Assembly (NCBI GenBank): GCA_963753685.1
Contig: CAVWDE010000006.1
Location: 248,001-312,000, forward strand
Length of the DNA stretch: 64,000 nucleotides
Reading direction: 5' to 3'
Source: DATAOG01 sp963753685
GTDB lineage: Bacteria; Pseudomonadota; Alphaproteobacteria; Geminicoccales; Geminicoccaceae
Shown: positions 10,957 through 19,796 of the stretch, one piece after another
How the letters are laid out: each line of letters opens with the position of its first letter
Position numbering within the stretch: the first letter of the stretch is position 1
Translations under genes and position numbers: made by a program
The notes under the pieces: generated by a model
Seen by the model: the letters and a program-made list of their open reading frames with translations, nothing else
Told to the model about the DNA's origin: nothing
Databases searched by the model: none

Positions 10957-12975
10957 GTGACGTTCGATGTGCCGGAGGTCGGGCGTGCCGAGCCCGGCCG
11001 GCCGCTCCTGATCATCGCCGGCGCCGGCTCCGGCAAGACCAGCACGCTCGCCCATCGGGTCGCCCATCTGATCCTCAACGGCGCCGATCCCGCGCGCATC
11101 CTGCTCCTGACCTTCACCCGCCGGGCGGCCGAGGAGATGACCCGCCGGGTCGAGCGGATCTGCGGCCAGACGATCGATGGCGCCGGTGGTGCCGGCCGGA
11201 CGATCGCATGGTCCGGCACCTTCCACGCCATCGGCAACAAGCTCCTGCGGCTCTATGCCGAGGCCATCGGCCTCAATCCGAGCTTCACGGTGCTCGACCG
11301 CAGCGATGCCGCCGATCTGCTCAATCTGGTCCGGGACGAGATGGGTCTCAGCGAGCAGGCGCGCCGTTTTCCCAAGAAGGCCACCTGCCTTGCGATCTAC
11401 TCCTACGCCGTCAACGCCCAGACCGGTCTCGAGCCGGTGCTGAAAAAGCTGTTCCCCTGGTGCCAGGAGTGGCAGGCGGAGCTCAAGCGGCTGTTCGCGG
11501 GCTACGTCCTCGCCAAGCAGCAGCAGCAGGTGGTCGACTACGACGACCTGCTGCTCTACTGGTCGCGCGCAATGGGCGTGCCGGCGATCGCCGAGGATAT
11601 CGGCCGCCGTTTCGACTTCGTGCTGGTCGACGAGTACCAGGACACCAACGCGCTCCAGGCCAGGATCCTGCTCGGGCTCAAGCCGGACGGGCGCGGCCTC
11701 ACCGTGGTCGGCGACGACGCCCAGTCGATCTATGGCTTTCGCGCCGCGACCGTGCGCAACATCCTGGATTTTCCGAACGCCTTCGCGCCGCCGGCCGCGG
11801 TCGTCAAGCTCGAGCAGAACTACCGCTCGACCCAGCCGATCCTGGACGCCGCCAACGCGGTCATGGCCGAGGCCAGGGACGGCTTCACCAAGAGCCTGTT
11901 CTCGGCGCGGCGCTCGGCGCAAAAACCGTACCTCGCCATGGTCGCCGACCCGACCGGCGAGGTCGACTACGTGGTCCGATCGGTGCTCGCCAACCGCGAA
12001 GCCGGAACCCTGCTGCGCGAGCAGGCGGTCCTGTTCCGCACCTCCCACCACAGCGGCGAGCTCGAGGTCGAGCTCAGGCGGCGCAACATCCCGTTCGTCA
12101 AATACGGCGGCCTCAAGTTTCTCGAGCTCGCCCACGTCAAGGACCTGCTGGCGCTGCTGCGCTGGGCCGAGAACCCGCGCGACCGGATCGCGGCTTTCCG
12201 TTTTCTGCAACTGATGCCGGGGATCGGCCCGGGCACGGCGCGCAAGGTTTTGCGCCATCTCGACGCAGCGGCATATCGGTTCGAGGCGCTCGCGCACTTC
12301 GCCCCGCCGCGGGCGGCTGCCGATCTCTGGCCCGAGCTCGCGGCGCTGATGCCGGCGCTGGCGGGGCGGGACATCTGGGCCGGGCAGCTGGAGCAGGCAC
12401 GCCGCTTCTACGACCCGCTGCTCGAGGAGCGCTACGACTTCGCCCGCGCGCGTCTTGCCGACCTCGACGAGCTGGTGCGCCTTGCCGCGACCTACCGCTC
12501 GCGCCAGCAGTTCCTGACCGAGCTCACCCTCGATCCGCCGGCCGCCACCGGTGACGAGGCGGGCGCGCCTTTGCTGGACGAGGACTATCTGATCCTCTCG
12601 ACCATCCACTCGGCCAAGGGCCAGGAATGGCGGGCGGTCTACGTGCTGCACGTGGTCGACGGCTGCATCCCCTCCGACATGGCGACCGGCTCGGCCGAGG
12701 AGATCGAGGAGGAACGCCGCCTGCTCTACGTCGCGATGACCCGCGCGCGCGACCAGCTGCACCTGATCCAGCCGCGCCGCTTCTACACCACCAGCCAGGC
12801 GCGCTTCGGCGACCGCTACGTCTTCGCGCCGCGCTCGCGCTTCATCCCGGCCGCGCTGCTGCGCCACTTCGACCTCGACACCTCCGGATCGCCCACGGCC
12901 GAGCCGGCCGCAGCCGCGCGCGTGCCCTTGCCGACCGTCGACATCGCGGCCGAGCTGCGCGCCATGTGGGCCTGA
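10957..12975 (+). CDS. UvrD/Rep-family ATP-dependent DNA helicase
   Basis: 672 residues from GTG 10957. All superfamily 1 helicase motifs are visible: I AGAGSGKTSTLAHRV, Ia LLTFTRRAAEEM, II LVDEYQDTN, III VVGDDAQSIYGFRA, IV LEQNYRST, V LSTIHSAKGQEW, VI LYVAMTRARDQL. It unwinds DNA 3'-5' in repair or recombination. The start is uncertain. The Q-motif LNPAQRAAV is encoded at 10933-10959, partly upstream of the GTG, and the same frame stays open back to 10840 without an ATG, GTG or TTG. True initiation may therefore be at a CTG (10900, ahead of EATILGHL) or be masked by a sequence error. The stop is 2 bp before the end of the convergent DUF4062 remnant. Confidence 0.9.
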   Translation: MTFDVPEVGRAEPGRPLLIIAGAGSGKTSTLAHRVAHLILNGADPARILLLTFTRRAAEEMTRRVERICGQTIDGAGGAGRTIAWSGTFHAIGNKLLRLYAEAIGLNPSFTVLDRSDAADLLNLVRDEMGLSEQARRFPKKATCLAIYSYAVNAQTGLEPVLKKLFPWCQEWQAELKRLFAGYVLAKQQQQVVDYDDLLLYWSRAMGVPAIAEDIGRRFDFVLVDEYQDTNALQARILLGLKPDGRGLTVVGDDAQSIYGFRAATVRNILDFPNAFAPPAAVVKLEQNYRSTQPILDAANAVMAEARDGFTKSLFSARRSAQKPYLAMVADPTGEVDYVVRSVLANREAGTLLREQAVLFRTSHHSGELEVELRRRNIPFVKYGGLKFLELAHVKDLLALLRWAENPRDRIAAFRFLQLMPGIGPGTARKVLRHLDAAAYRFEALAHFAPPRAAADLWPELAALMPALAGRDIWAGQLEQARRFYDPLLEERYDFARARLADLDELVRLAATYRSRQQFLTELTLDPPAATGDEAGAPLLDEDYLILSTIHSAKGQEWRAVYVLHVVDGCIPSDMATGSAEEIEEERRLLYVAMTRARDQLHLIQPRRFYTTSQARFGDRYVFAPRSRFIPAALLRHFDLDTSGSPTAEPAAAARVPLPTVDIAAELRAMWA

Positions 12976-12977
12976 GC

Positions 12978-13276
12978 TCAGCAGATCTGGCCAAGGATGC
13001 AGCCCTCGAGGCGGCGGATCACATCATCTTCAGGCTCGCCGGACGGGCGCCGGCCGAGCACGACGCCCAGCATGCCGAACAGGCCGGCCACGGCCCGACG
13101 AACAGCTCGCACTCCCGGACCCGCCCGGCGCAGACCTCCCTGGCACTCGCCGCCCGCGCGCCGAAATCCTCCATCTTGACCAGCGCGAACCCCGGCAACC
13201 CATCGATCGCCCGATGCACCGCCTCGCGATACGCCTCGAGATCGCGGCTGGTCGAGCTGAGGAACACTTTGTACAT
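12978..13276 (-). pseudogene. DUF4062-domain protein, short and frameshifted
   Basis: The N-terminus reads MYKVFLSSTSRDLEAYREAV, then EDFGARAASAREVCAGRVRE and CELFVG. This is the DUF4062 pattern (a TIR-like fold commonly found at the N-terminus of STAND NTPases). Just after CELFVG the homologous frame shifts by one base (near 13095) and continues as AGLFGMLGVVLGRRPSGEPE to TGA at 12978-12980. The corrected product is only about 99 residues, so any NTPase part is absent. Upstream in-frame starts at 13309 and 13333 also exist. It is transcribed away from the repeat-bearing NTPase at 13450 and may be the separated sensor or adaptor of that locus, or a relic. Confidence 0.6.
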
Positions 13277-13449
13277 CGGCGCCGCGGGATTCTCCGAACT
13301 TCGCGCCATACTAGCGTCAAATGGCGCTGTCACGGTAGCCCAGGTTGCGCCGCCGGCTCCGTCGAAGCGCGACGGTCCGCTCTGCCGCGGCGGCGCCCCT
13401 CTTCGTGCTCGCGCGCAGGGCGTGAGGGGACTATCATTCTCGCAAACTG

Positions 13450-16400
13450 GTGATTGCGGGGCACGATCGATTGGCGACGCCCAAACCCTTCCCAGACCGC
13501 CGCGACTACCTGTTCGGCCGCGAGCCCGACCTCGAGGTGCTCAGCGCGCGCGTCCGCTTTAAGGGCCTGACCGCGGTCGCCGCACGCCCGCAGATGGGCA
13601 AGAGCTGGCTCTTAACCGAACTCGCCCGCCGCCTGTCCGAGGACCACGAGCCGCGCCACCTGGTCGGCTTTGCCGAGTCCGCCGGCGAGACCCCGGACCT
13701 CCTGCTCCGGACCGTGATCGACCTCTACGCCCGCTGGCTCTCAGACGCCGGCTATGGGCAGCAGGCGGAGATGGTCTGGGAGCAGCAGAAGCCGAACCTG
13801 CTGCCGGGCGTCGCCAAAACCGTCGCCAGGATCTTCAAGGAGATCGCCGGCAAGGCAGCAAAACCGGTCGCAGTCGCGGTCGAGGACGCGATCAACGGCC
13901 TGATCGCCGCCGATCAGACGCTGAAGACCGGCGGCGTCCAGCTGCCGACGCTCTCCTACGAGCAGGCCCGCGACCTGGTCGGCGCCGTGGCCACGATCAG
14001 CGACCGCCCGATCGCGCTGTTCCTCGACCAATGGGAAAAATCGCCGGACGTCGCGCGCGAGTCCAAGACGCTGGATGCGTTCATCCGCCACCTGGAAGAC
14101 TGGCCGCACTGCCACGTCTTCCTGGCGCTGCGCCCCGAGGAGCCCGCCTACGGCACGGTGCGGAAGCTCGTGGCGAGCCTGGTCGGTCCGGTTGAGCTCT
14201 ACCCGCTCGAACCGATGCAGCTCGCCGACCCGGCCGAGCGGGCGCGCCTGGTCCGCTACCTCCAGCGGGACGTCGGCGCCGCCGCACGGGCCGACGACGA
14301 GACCCTCCTCGATCTGGTCGATGGCTATCCGGGCGTCCTCTACCAATGGACCAACGACTACCAGCGCACGCACATGCGGAGCCGGGCCGACCTGAAGCGG
14401 GTCGCAGCCGACGCGCAGGCCTACCGCTTCTGGGAGTTGGACGAGCGCCTGCCGAAGCTCACGGGCGACGACCGTCGCCTGGCCATCCGGCTGGCCCTGG
14501 TGCCGCTCGGCGGCGGGCCGATCTGGAGTGCGATCAAGGCCGAGGTGCTGGATGGCCTGGACGCTGGCCTGATCGACGACCTCCGCCTCGCCAACGTCCT
14601 GGAGAGCGCCGATCCACCCGGCTTCGGCCATCCGAAGCGGTGGGAAGTAGCGAGGGCCTGTCTTCTCAGACGCCTTCCCAACAGTGTGAGAGACGAAGCG
14701 GCGGCGCTGATTCCACGGCTTGCCGCCCGGGTTCGCGAGCCCAGCCCTGCCATTGTTGCCAACGTTGCGGTCCTGTCCGGCCTGTTGCCCATCGCACGGT
14801 ACCTGAAACTCGATCATCTCCCTGTCGCCCTATGCCAGAGCGCAGCCTCAATGTTCAGAGCCTTCGACGAGGACGATCACGCGCTCCTGCTTGGGGCAAA
14901 ACAGGCCGAAACACCGCAATTCCGACCCGTCACACCGCTCCTCTCCATGGGTCTTGTCAACTCACTGATCCATGCGCACGCCATACAGGATCTGACGCGC
15001 CGCGACGCGTTGCTGGCCACGCTGCGCGCGCTCGCCGCGGCGCATCCTGGTGATTTTGCCGTGCGCGAGAATCTGGCGATTGGCCTTTTGATCGCCCTGA
15101 ACCATGCCAAGGTCGAACAGGATATAGCGCGCCGGGACGCGCTACTGGCGGAGCTGCGGGCGCTGGCCGCGGCGCGTCCGGAGGACCCCGCGGTGCGCGA
15201 GCAGTTTGCCGGGGGTCTGTTCAACACGCTGAACCATGCCAAGGATGAGCAGGATCTAGCGCGCCGGGATGCGCTCCTATCCGAGCTGCAGGCGCTGGCC
15301 GCGGCGCACCCGGAGGACGCTGCGGTGCGCACGCAGTCCGCCATGGGCCTTTTCAACACGCTCATCCATGCCAACGACGAGCAGGATCTGGCGCGCCGCG
15401 ACGTGCTCTTGGGGGAGCTCCGGACAGTGGCCACCGCGCATCCGGAGGACGTGACGGTCCGCGAGCGATTAGTCAGGGGCTTGTTCAACACGCTGAATGA
15501 AGCCAACGCAAAGCGGAACCTAGCGCGCCGGGACACGCTGCTGGGGGAGTTGCGAGCGCTCGCCTCGTTGCACCCCTCGGACGTCACAGTGCGCGCCTGG
15601 TTGGCCAGGGGCCTGCTCAACACGCTCAACCATGCCAACGACGAGCAGGATCTGGCGCGCCGGGACATCCTGCTCGCGGACCTACAGGCGCTCTTCAAGA
15701 CGCACCCAGACGACCCCACGGTGCGCGAACAACTGGCCAAGGCATTGGTCAATGTACTCAACCGTCCCAGAGACGAGCAGGACTCGGAGTGGCAGGATGA
15801 GCTGCTCGCGGAGCTAAGGGCGCTCTTTACGACGCACCCCGAGGACGACGCGGTGTGTGGCGCGCTGGCCATAGCCTTGTTCAACACACTCTACCATGCC
15901 CAGGGCGAGCACCCCATGGCGCGTCGGCACGTGCTGCTGGCGGAGCTGCGGGCGCTGGCCGCCGCCCTCCCCGAGGATGCCACGGTGCGCGAACAGCTGG
16001 CCATGGGTCTCTGCAACACGCTGGCCTGGGTCAAGGAGGAGCAGGATCTTGCGTGTCGGGACGCGCTGGCGGAACTGCGGACACTGGCAGCGGAGTATCC
16101 GGGGGACACCGCGGTGCGTGAATGGCTGGCCAAGGGCCTGTACAACGCGCTGGTCGATGCCAAGGACGAGCAGGACGTGGCGCGCCGGGACGGGCTGCTC
16201 GACGAGCTGCGGGCGCTGGGCGAAGCGCACCCCGAGGACGCCGCGGTGCGCGAGCCGCTGGCCAAGGGCCTGTTCAACACGCTGAACCATGCCAAGGCCG
16301 AGCAGGACCTGGCGCGCCGGGACGGGCTGCTCGCCGAGCTGCGGGCGCTGGCCAAGGCGCACCCCGAGGACGCCGCGGTGCGCGAGCAGCTGGCCAGGGG

Positions 16401-16500
16401 CCTGGCGAAGACGATGCTCGATGCCGAGGGCGAGGAAAAGCCGGAGCTCGAGGCGGCGCTCCGGGCGGAGCTGCTGGCGCTCGCGGAGGCTCACCCGTAG
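13450..16500 (+). CDS. STAND-like P-loop NTPase with C-terminal 44-residue helical repeats
   Basis: 1,016 residues from GTG 13450. Residues ~18-60 contain a FGREPDLEVL entry motif and a Walker A variant, AARPQMGKS (Lys51), where the first glycine of GxxxxGK[S/T] is replaced by Ala. Walker B is IALFLDQWE near 188-196, followed by VFLALRPEEP, which resembles a sensor strand. From residue 514 to the end are eleven tandem repeats of 44 residues plus a partial one. Their consensus is DLARRDALLAELRALAAAHP, then EDAAVREQLAKGLFNTLNHA and KDEQ, a TPR/SEL1-like helical hairpin. Such NTPase-plus-repeat proteins act as ligand-triggered switches, many in antiphage defence. No effector domain is recognisable here, so the output is unknown. 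Confidence 0.75.
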   Translation: MIAGHDRLATPKPFPDRRDYLFGREPDLEVLSARVRFKGLTAVAARPQMGKSWLLTELARRLSEDHEPRHLVGFAESAGETPDLLLRTVIDLYARWLSDAGYGQQAEMVWEQQKPNLLPGVAKTVARIFKEIAGKAAKPVAVAVEDAINGLIAADQTLKTGGVQLPTLSYEQARDLVGAVATISDRPIALFLDQWEKSPDVARESKTLDAFIRHLEDWPHCHVFLALRPEEPAYGTVRKLVASLVGPVELYPLEPMQLADPAERARLVRYLQRDVGAAARADDETLLDLVDGYPGVLYQWTNDYQRTHMRSRADLKRVAADAQAYRFWELDERLPKLTGDDRRLAIRLALVPLGGGPIWSAIKAEVLDGLDAGLIDDLRLANVLESADPPGFGHPKRWEVARACLLRRLPNSVRDEAAALIPRLAARVREPSPAIVANVAVLSGLLPIARYLKLDHLPVALCQSAASMFRAFDEDDHALLLGAKQAETPQFRPVTPLLSMGLVNSLIHAHAIQDLTRRDALLATLRALAAAHPGDFAVRENLAIGLLIALNHAKVEQDIARRDALLAELRALAAARPEDPAVREQFAGGLFNTLNHAKDEQDLARRDALLSELQALAAAHPEDAAVRTQSAMGLFNTLIHANDEQDLARRDVLLGELRTVATAHPEDVTVRERLVRGLFNTLNEANAKRNLARRDTLLGELRALASLHPSDVTVRAWLARGLLNTLNHANDEQDLARRDILLADLQALFKTHPDDPTVREQLAKALVNVLNRPRDEQDSEWQDELLAELRALFTTHPEDDAVCGALAIALFNTLYHAQGEHPMARRHVLLAELRALAAALPEDATVREQLAMGLCNTLAWVKEEQDLACRDALAELRTLAAEYPGDTAVREWLAKGLYNALVDAKDEQDVARRDGLLDELRALGEAHPEDAAVREPLAKGLFNTLNHAKAEQDLARRDGLLAELRALAKAHPEDAAVREQLARGLAKTMLDAEGEEKPELEAALRAELLALAEAHP
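14989..16440 (+). repeat. Tandem 132-bp coding repeats (11 units)
   Basis: Eleven consecutive units of 44 codons inside the NTPase gene. Unit 9 has lost one Leu codon (43 codons). Units 2-5 and 10-11 are most alike; units 6 and 7 are the most diverged. The conserved skeleton is xLARRDxLLxELRALxxxHPxD followed by xxVRExLAxGLxNTLxxAxxEQ. The repeats are in frame throughout, so they are protein repeats, not a CRISPR or satellite array. Confidence 0.9.
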
Positions 16501-17032
16501 GACGGCTGGGTCGACCAGGCCCGCTCGGCGGGATTGCTCTAGCTTCGTGCGATCGTATCGGCCCCCGCGCGACGCCACCGACTTCCTCGATTCTGCTCCG
16601 GCACCCGCCCGCGCCATCCTTCGGCCGCGCACGGATGTGTGTCAGGAAGCTACACTTCTGTAGCCTCCAGCGGGTTGATTCGGCCGCTTCTGGGCGGATC
16701 TCGTCTCGTGTTTTTGTCTTCGTCACGATTGTCGACCATCGGTCGCTATACTTTCATAGGCGGGCACAACATTGGAAGCATCTCGCGAAATATTTGTTAG
16801 CAGGCATCACCCCGAGATTGATCCGGCATCCATCTGCGGACATCTATGCGGCGCAAGACCATGAGGCCTCAGAAGTGTCGCATCGGGCGCACGGAAGTGT
16901 GCCATGGGTGTCCTGTCGCCAGATCTGAGCAAGTCGATGTCGCAGTCATGGGCCGATCAACCCTTTGGGGGCGGCGGGCGCAGGTGCTGTGGATTGGGCC
17001 TTGTCTGATGCTCGCGAAGTCCATGGAAGATC
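16501..17032. other. Intergenic region with no recognisable gene
   Basis: A 532-bp convergent intergenic stretch between the repeat NTPase and the ABC permease. No open frame has plausible codon use or a recognisable product, and the middle part is less GC-rich than its surroundings. The only structure noted is the imperfect hairpin at 16645-16668. Confidence 0.6.
16645..16668 (+). terminator. Imperfect hairpin downstream of the repeat NTPase
   Basis: GGAAGCTACA (16645-16654) pairs with TGTAGCCTCC (16659-16668) across a CTTC tetraloop with one A-C mismatch. It lies about 145 bp after the NTPase stop and is not followed by a T-tract; a weak terminator candidate. Confidence 0.3.
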
Positions 17033-17842
17033 TCACTCGCCGACCTGAAGTAGAAGGCCGCGGTTGCGGGCGCTGCGGAAGAGGAGGAGGAACACAGCTA
17101 TCGCGAGCGCCATCCAGGCGAGGTTGAGGAGGATCGCGTGCAGGAGGAGGTCGGTGCGGAAGGTGTTTTGGAACAAGACTGCGCGCATGCCTTCGAAGAT
17201 CGGGGCCGAGGGGAGGCACCAGGCGATCGGTTGCAGCCAGGTGGGCAGGATCGTGACCGGGTAGTAGACGCCGGAGAGCGGTTGGATCAGGAAAATCAGC
17301 GCCCAGGCGAGGCTTTCGGCGCCGAGGCCGAGGCGGAGCACGAGGGCCGCGATCATCAGGCCCATCGCCCAGCCGAACCAGAGCAGGTTCATGAAGAAGA
17401 CGATCAGGGCCGGGCCGAGGGCGGAAAAGATGGAAAAATGGTGGATCGGGATCGCCAGCAGGGCGGCCCCGCCGACCCCGATCAGGACCCGGATCACGCT
17501 CATCGTGAACAGGGAGAGGACGAGCTCGTAGGGGCGGAGCGGCGAGACGAACAGGTGGCCCAGGTGGCGGGCGTACATCTCTTCCATGAACAGGAGCGAG
17601 ACCGAGAGCTGGCTGCGGAACAGGACGTCCCAGAGCAGCACGGCTGCGATGAAGAACCCGGCCGCCTGGCTCAGAAAGTCGGTGTGGCCGGAGAGAAACC
17701 GGGTGATGAACCCCCAGAGGATCATCTGCACGGTCGGCCAGTAAGCCAATTCCAGCACCCGCGGCCAGGAGCTCCGCAACAGATAAAGGTGGCGTCGCAG
17801 CATGGCGCCGATCCGCCGCAAGGCGAGGCGGGCAGCGGCCAT
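17033..17842 (-). CDS. ABC-2 type transporter permease
   Basis: 269 residues from ATG 17842, which lies 5 bp after the stop of the ATPase gene; a longer in-frame reading would overlap that gene with non-membrane sequence and is rejected. About six hydrophobic segments are visible, including WPTVQMILWGFI, FFIAAVLLWDVLF and a final LNLAWMALAIAVFLLLF. The central MEEMYARHLGHLFVSPLRP loop is typical of ABC-2 exporters (NodJ/YadH-like). With the upstream ATPase it should form an inner-membrane exporter of unknown substrate. Its closeness to the divergent ars genes does not by itself link it to arsenic. Confidence 0.85.
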   Translation of the reverse strand: MAAARLALRRIGAMLRRHLYLLRSSWPRVLELAYWPTVQMILWGFITRFLSGHTDFLSQAAGFFIAAVLLWDVLFRSQLSVSLLFMEEMYARHLGHLFVSPLRPYELVLSLFTMSVIRVLIGVGGAALLAIPIHHFSIFSALGPALIVFFMNLLWFGWAMGLMIAALVLRLGLGAESLAWALIFLIQPLSGVYYPVTILPTWLQPIAWCLPSAPIFEGMRAVLFQNTFRTDLLLHAILLNLAWMALAIAVFLLLFRSARNRGLLLQVGE

Positions 17843-17847
17843 GCCTG

Positions 17848-18594
17848 TCACTCCGCGGCGCTCGGCAGCGGGCGTTCGCGCGCGATGTCCAGGAACACCT
17901 GCTCGAGGTTGGCGCGGCCGTAACGTTGCAGCAGGGCGGCGGGGGAGCCCTGGTCGACCAGGCGGCCGGCCTTCAGCATCAGGACGTTGGAGCACAGGCG
18001 CTCGACCTCGGCCATGTTGTGCGAGGCGAGCAGGACGGTCGCGCCCTGCTGGCGCTGGTAGGTCTCGAGGTAGCTCCGGATGACGTCGGCGGTGTCCGGG
18101 TCGAGCGAGGCGGTGGGCTCGTCCAGGAGCAGGAGCTCAGGCTGGTTGATCAGGGCCTTGGCGAGCATGACCCGGGTCTTCTGCCCCGACGACAACCTGC
18201 CGGTCGGGCGGTCGAGGATGGCCAGCAGGTCGAGGCCCTCGGCCAGCGTCTGGAGGCGGATGGAGGGCTCTGCGATGCCGTAGAGATCAGCATAGACCCG
18301 AAGGTTCTGGCGCACCGTGAGCCGTGCCGGCAAGTCGACGTAGGGCGAGGAGAAGTTGATCCGCCCGAGCACCCGGTAACGATGCCGCGGCATCGCCTCG
18401 CCCAGCACCGTGATCCGCCCGGAGCCCGGCTCCAGCAGCCCCAGCAGCATCGCAATGGTCGTAGTCTTGCCCGCGCCATTGGCCCCGAGCAGCGCGGTCG
18501 TGGTCCCGGCCGCCACGGCGAAGCTCAGATCGTCGACCGCCAGCAGCTCGCCGTAGCGCTTGCTCAGGCCCGCGACCTCGATGGCGTAGGGCAC
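17848..18594 (-). CDS. ABC exporter ATP-binding protein
   Basis: 248 residues. Walker A is GANGAGKTTT (residues ~37-46), the signature is LSSGQKTRVMLAKAL, and Walker B is LLLLDEPTASLDP followed by the switch His in LLASHNMAEVE. Together with the permease starting 5 bp downstream it forms a two-gene ABC-2 exporter of the NodIJ/CcmA-like class. The leading Ser of the LSSGQ signature in place of the usual LSGGQ is common in this class. It is divergent from arsR, with about 220 bp between them. Confidence 0.9.
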   Translation of the reverse strand: MPYAIEVAGLSKRYGELLAVDDLSFAVAAGTTTALLGANGAGKTTTIAMLLGLLEPGSGRITVLGEAMPRHRYRVLGRINFSSPYVDLPARLTVRQNLRVYADLYGIAEPSIRLQTLAEGLDLLAILDRPTGRLSSGQKTRVMLAKALINQPELLLLDEPTASLDPDTADVIRSYLETYQRQQGATVLLASHNMAEVERLCSNVLMLKAGRLVDQGSPAALLQRYGRANLEQVFLDIARERPLPSAAE

Positions 18595-18817
18595 GCGAAT
18601 CTCCTTGGTCCCTTCCCCGCAAGAGAGCGACCTTATGTAGCTGGCCTCCGGACCGGCTGCCAGGGCCGCCGCCCGTCGCGGTCGGTTCCGGCGACGCCTC
18701 GGGCGAAGCCGATTTCGACTGCCGATCGTGCGGATCGGCGTGCTATGGAAACCAGCTGGCGGACCCGGCCAGGGGTTCGCGCTTGACGGTCACCTTCATT
18801 TCGGTCATTCAGGAACT

Positions 18818-19168
18818 ATGGAAACAAAGCAGGCTCTCGACGCGCTGAGCGCGCTCGCGCAGGCGACCCGGCTCGAGGTCTTCCGGCTCCTGGTCCGCCA
18901 GGGACCGATCGGCCTGCCCGCCGGCCAGATCGCCGAGACGCTCGAGGTCGCGCCCTCGACCCTCTCGCCCCACCTCGCCCAACTGGAGCGCGCCGGGCTC
19001 GCGACCTCCTGGCGCGACGAGCGCCGCATCTTCTACGCGGTCAACGTCGAGGGCACGCGCCGCCTGCTCGCGTTCCTGACCGAGGAGTGCTGCGGCGGCC
19101 ATCCCGAGCTCTGCCGCGACCTGCAGCGCACCGCCAGCTTCGGCGCCTGCGCGCCGGCTTCGGAGTGA
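18818..19168 (+). CDS. arsR: ArsR/SmtB-family transcriptional repressor
   Basis: 116 residues from ATG 18818, preceded by AGGA. A winged helix-turn-helix covers most of the protein: ATRLEVFRLLVRQGPIGLPA, then IAETLEVAPSTLSPHLAQLE. The C-terminal Cys cluster EECCGGHPELC fits a trivalent-arsenic binding site of ArsR proteins with C-terminal cysteines. It should bind operator DNA and release it on As(III), controlling the downstream arsC-acr3 genes. An in-frame extension upstream of the ATG has no support. TTGACG at 18783 may belong to its promoter, but no convincing -10 is seen. Confidence 0.88.
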   Translation: METKQALDALSALAQATRLEVFRLLVRQGPIGLPAGQIAETLEVAPSTLSPHLAQLERAGLATSWRDERRIFYAVNVEGTRRLLAFLTEECCGGHPELCRDLQRTASFGACAPASE

Positions 19169-19174
19169 CCGATC

Positions 19175-19699
19175 ATGCAGGGCAAGATCTATCGCGTGCT
19201 GTTCCTGTGCACCGGCAACTCGGCGCGCAGCATCATGGCCGAAGCGATCCTGAACCGGCTCGGGCACGGGCGGTTCGAGGCCTTGAGCGCCGGCAGCCAC
19301 CCGAGCGGCAAGGTGCATCCGGTCGCGCTCGAGCTGCTGGCGCGCTACAATTATCCGACCGCGGGCCTGCGCAGCAAGAGCTGGGACGAGTTCGCGGGTC
19401 CGGGCGCGCCGGCGCTCGATTTCGTGTTCACGGTCTGCGACCACGCCGCCGGCGAGGTCTGCCCGATCTGGCCCGGCCAGCCCATGACCGCGCACTGGGG
19501 GGTCGAGGACCCGGCCGCCTTCGTCGGTCCGGACGAGAAGCGCCTGCGCCTGTTCCGCGACGTCTACTTTCAGCTCGAGCGCCGTATCCAGATCTTCACC
19601 AACCTGCCGATCGCGGGCCTCGACAAGCTCACTCTGCAGCGCCGGCTCGACCAGATCGGCAAAGTCGGGGCCCCGGCATCCGAGGGTGATGCCGCTTGA
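19175..19699 (+). CDS. arsC: Arsenate reductase, low-molecular-weight phosphatase type
   Basis: 174 residues, starting 6 bp after arsR. The phosphate/arsenate-binding loop CTGNSARS (Cys-x5-Arg-Ser) lies at about residues 12-19 in VLFLCTGNSARSIMAEA. The WDEF and VCDHAAGEVCPIWPG segments match thioredoxin- or mycoredoxin-coupled ArsC of the LMW-PTP fold, with additional cysteines available for the redox relay. It reduces As(V) to As(III) in the cytoplasm so that Acr3 can export it. The tight spacing to arsR and the shared strand indicate one operon. Confidence 0.9.
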   Translation: MQGKIYRVLFLCTGNSARSIMAEAILNRLGHGRFEALSAGSHPSGKVHPVALELLARYNYPTAGLRSKSWDEFAGPGAPALDFVFTVCDHAAGEVCPIWPGQPMTAHWGVEDPAAFVGPDEKRLRLFRDVYFQLERRIQIFTNLPIAGLDKLTLQRRLDQIGKVGAPASEGDAA

Positions 19700-19796
19700 G
19701 CAACGCTGCGCTGAGTCTGAACGGCGGCCAAAGCGTCTGCCCGCGCTCGCCAAAGCGCGCTCGCGCCACGAACCTCACGAGCCAGGGTGAGCCGAG

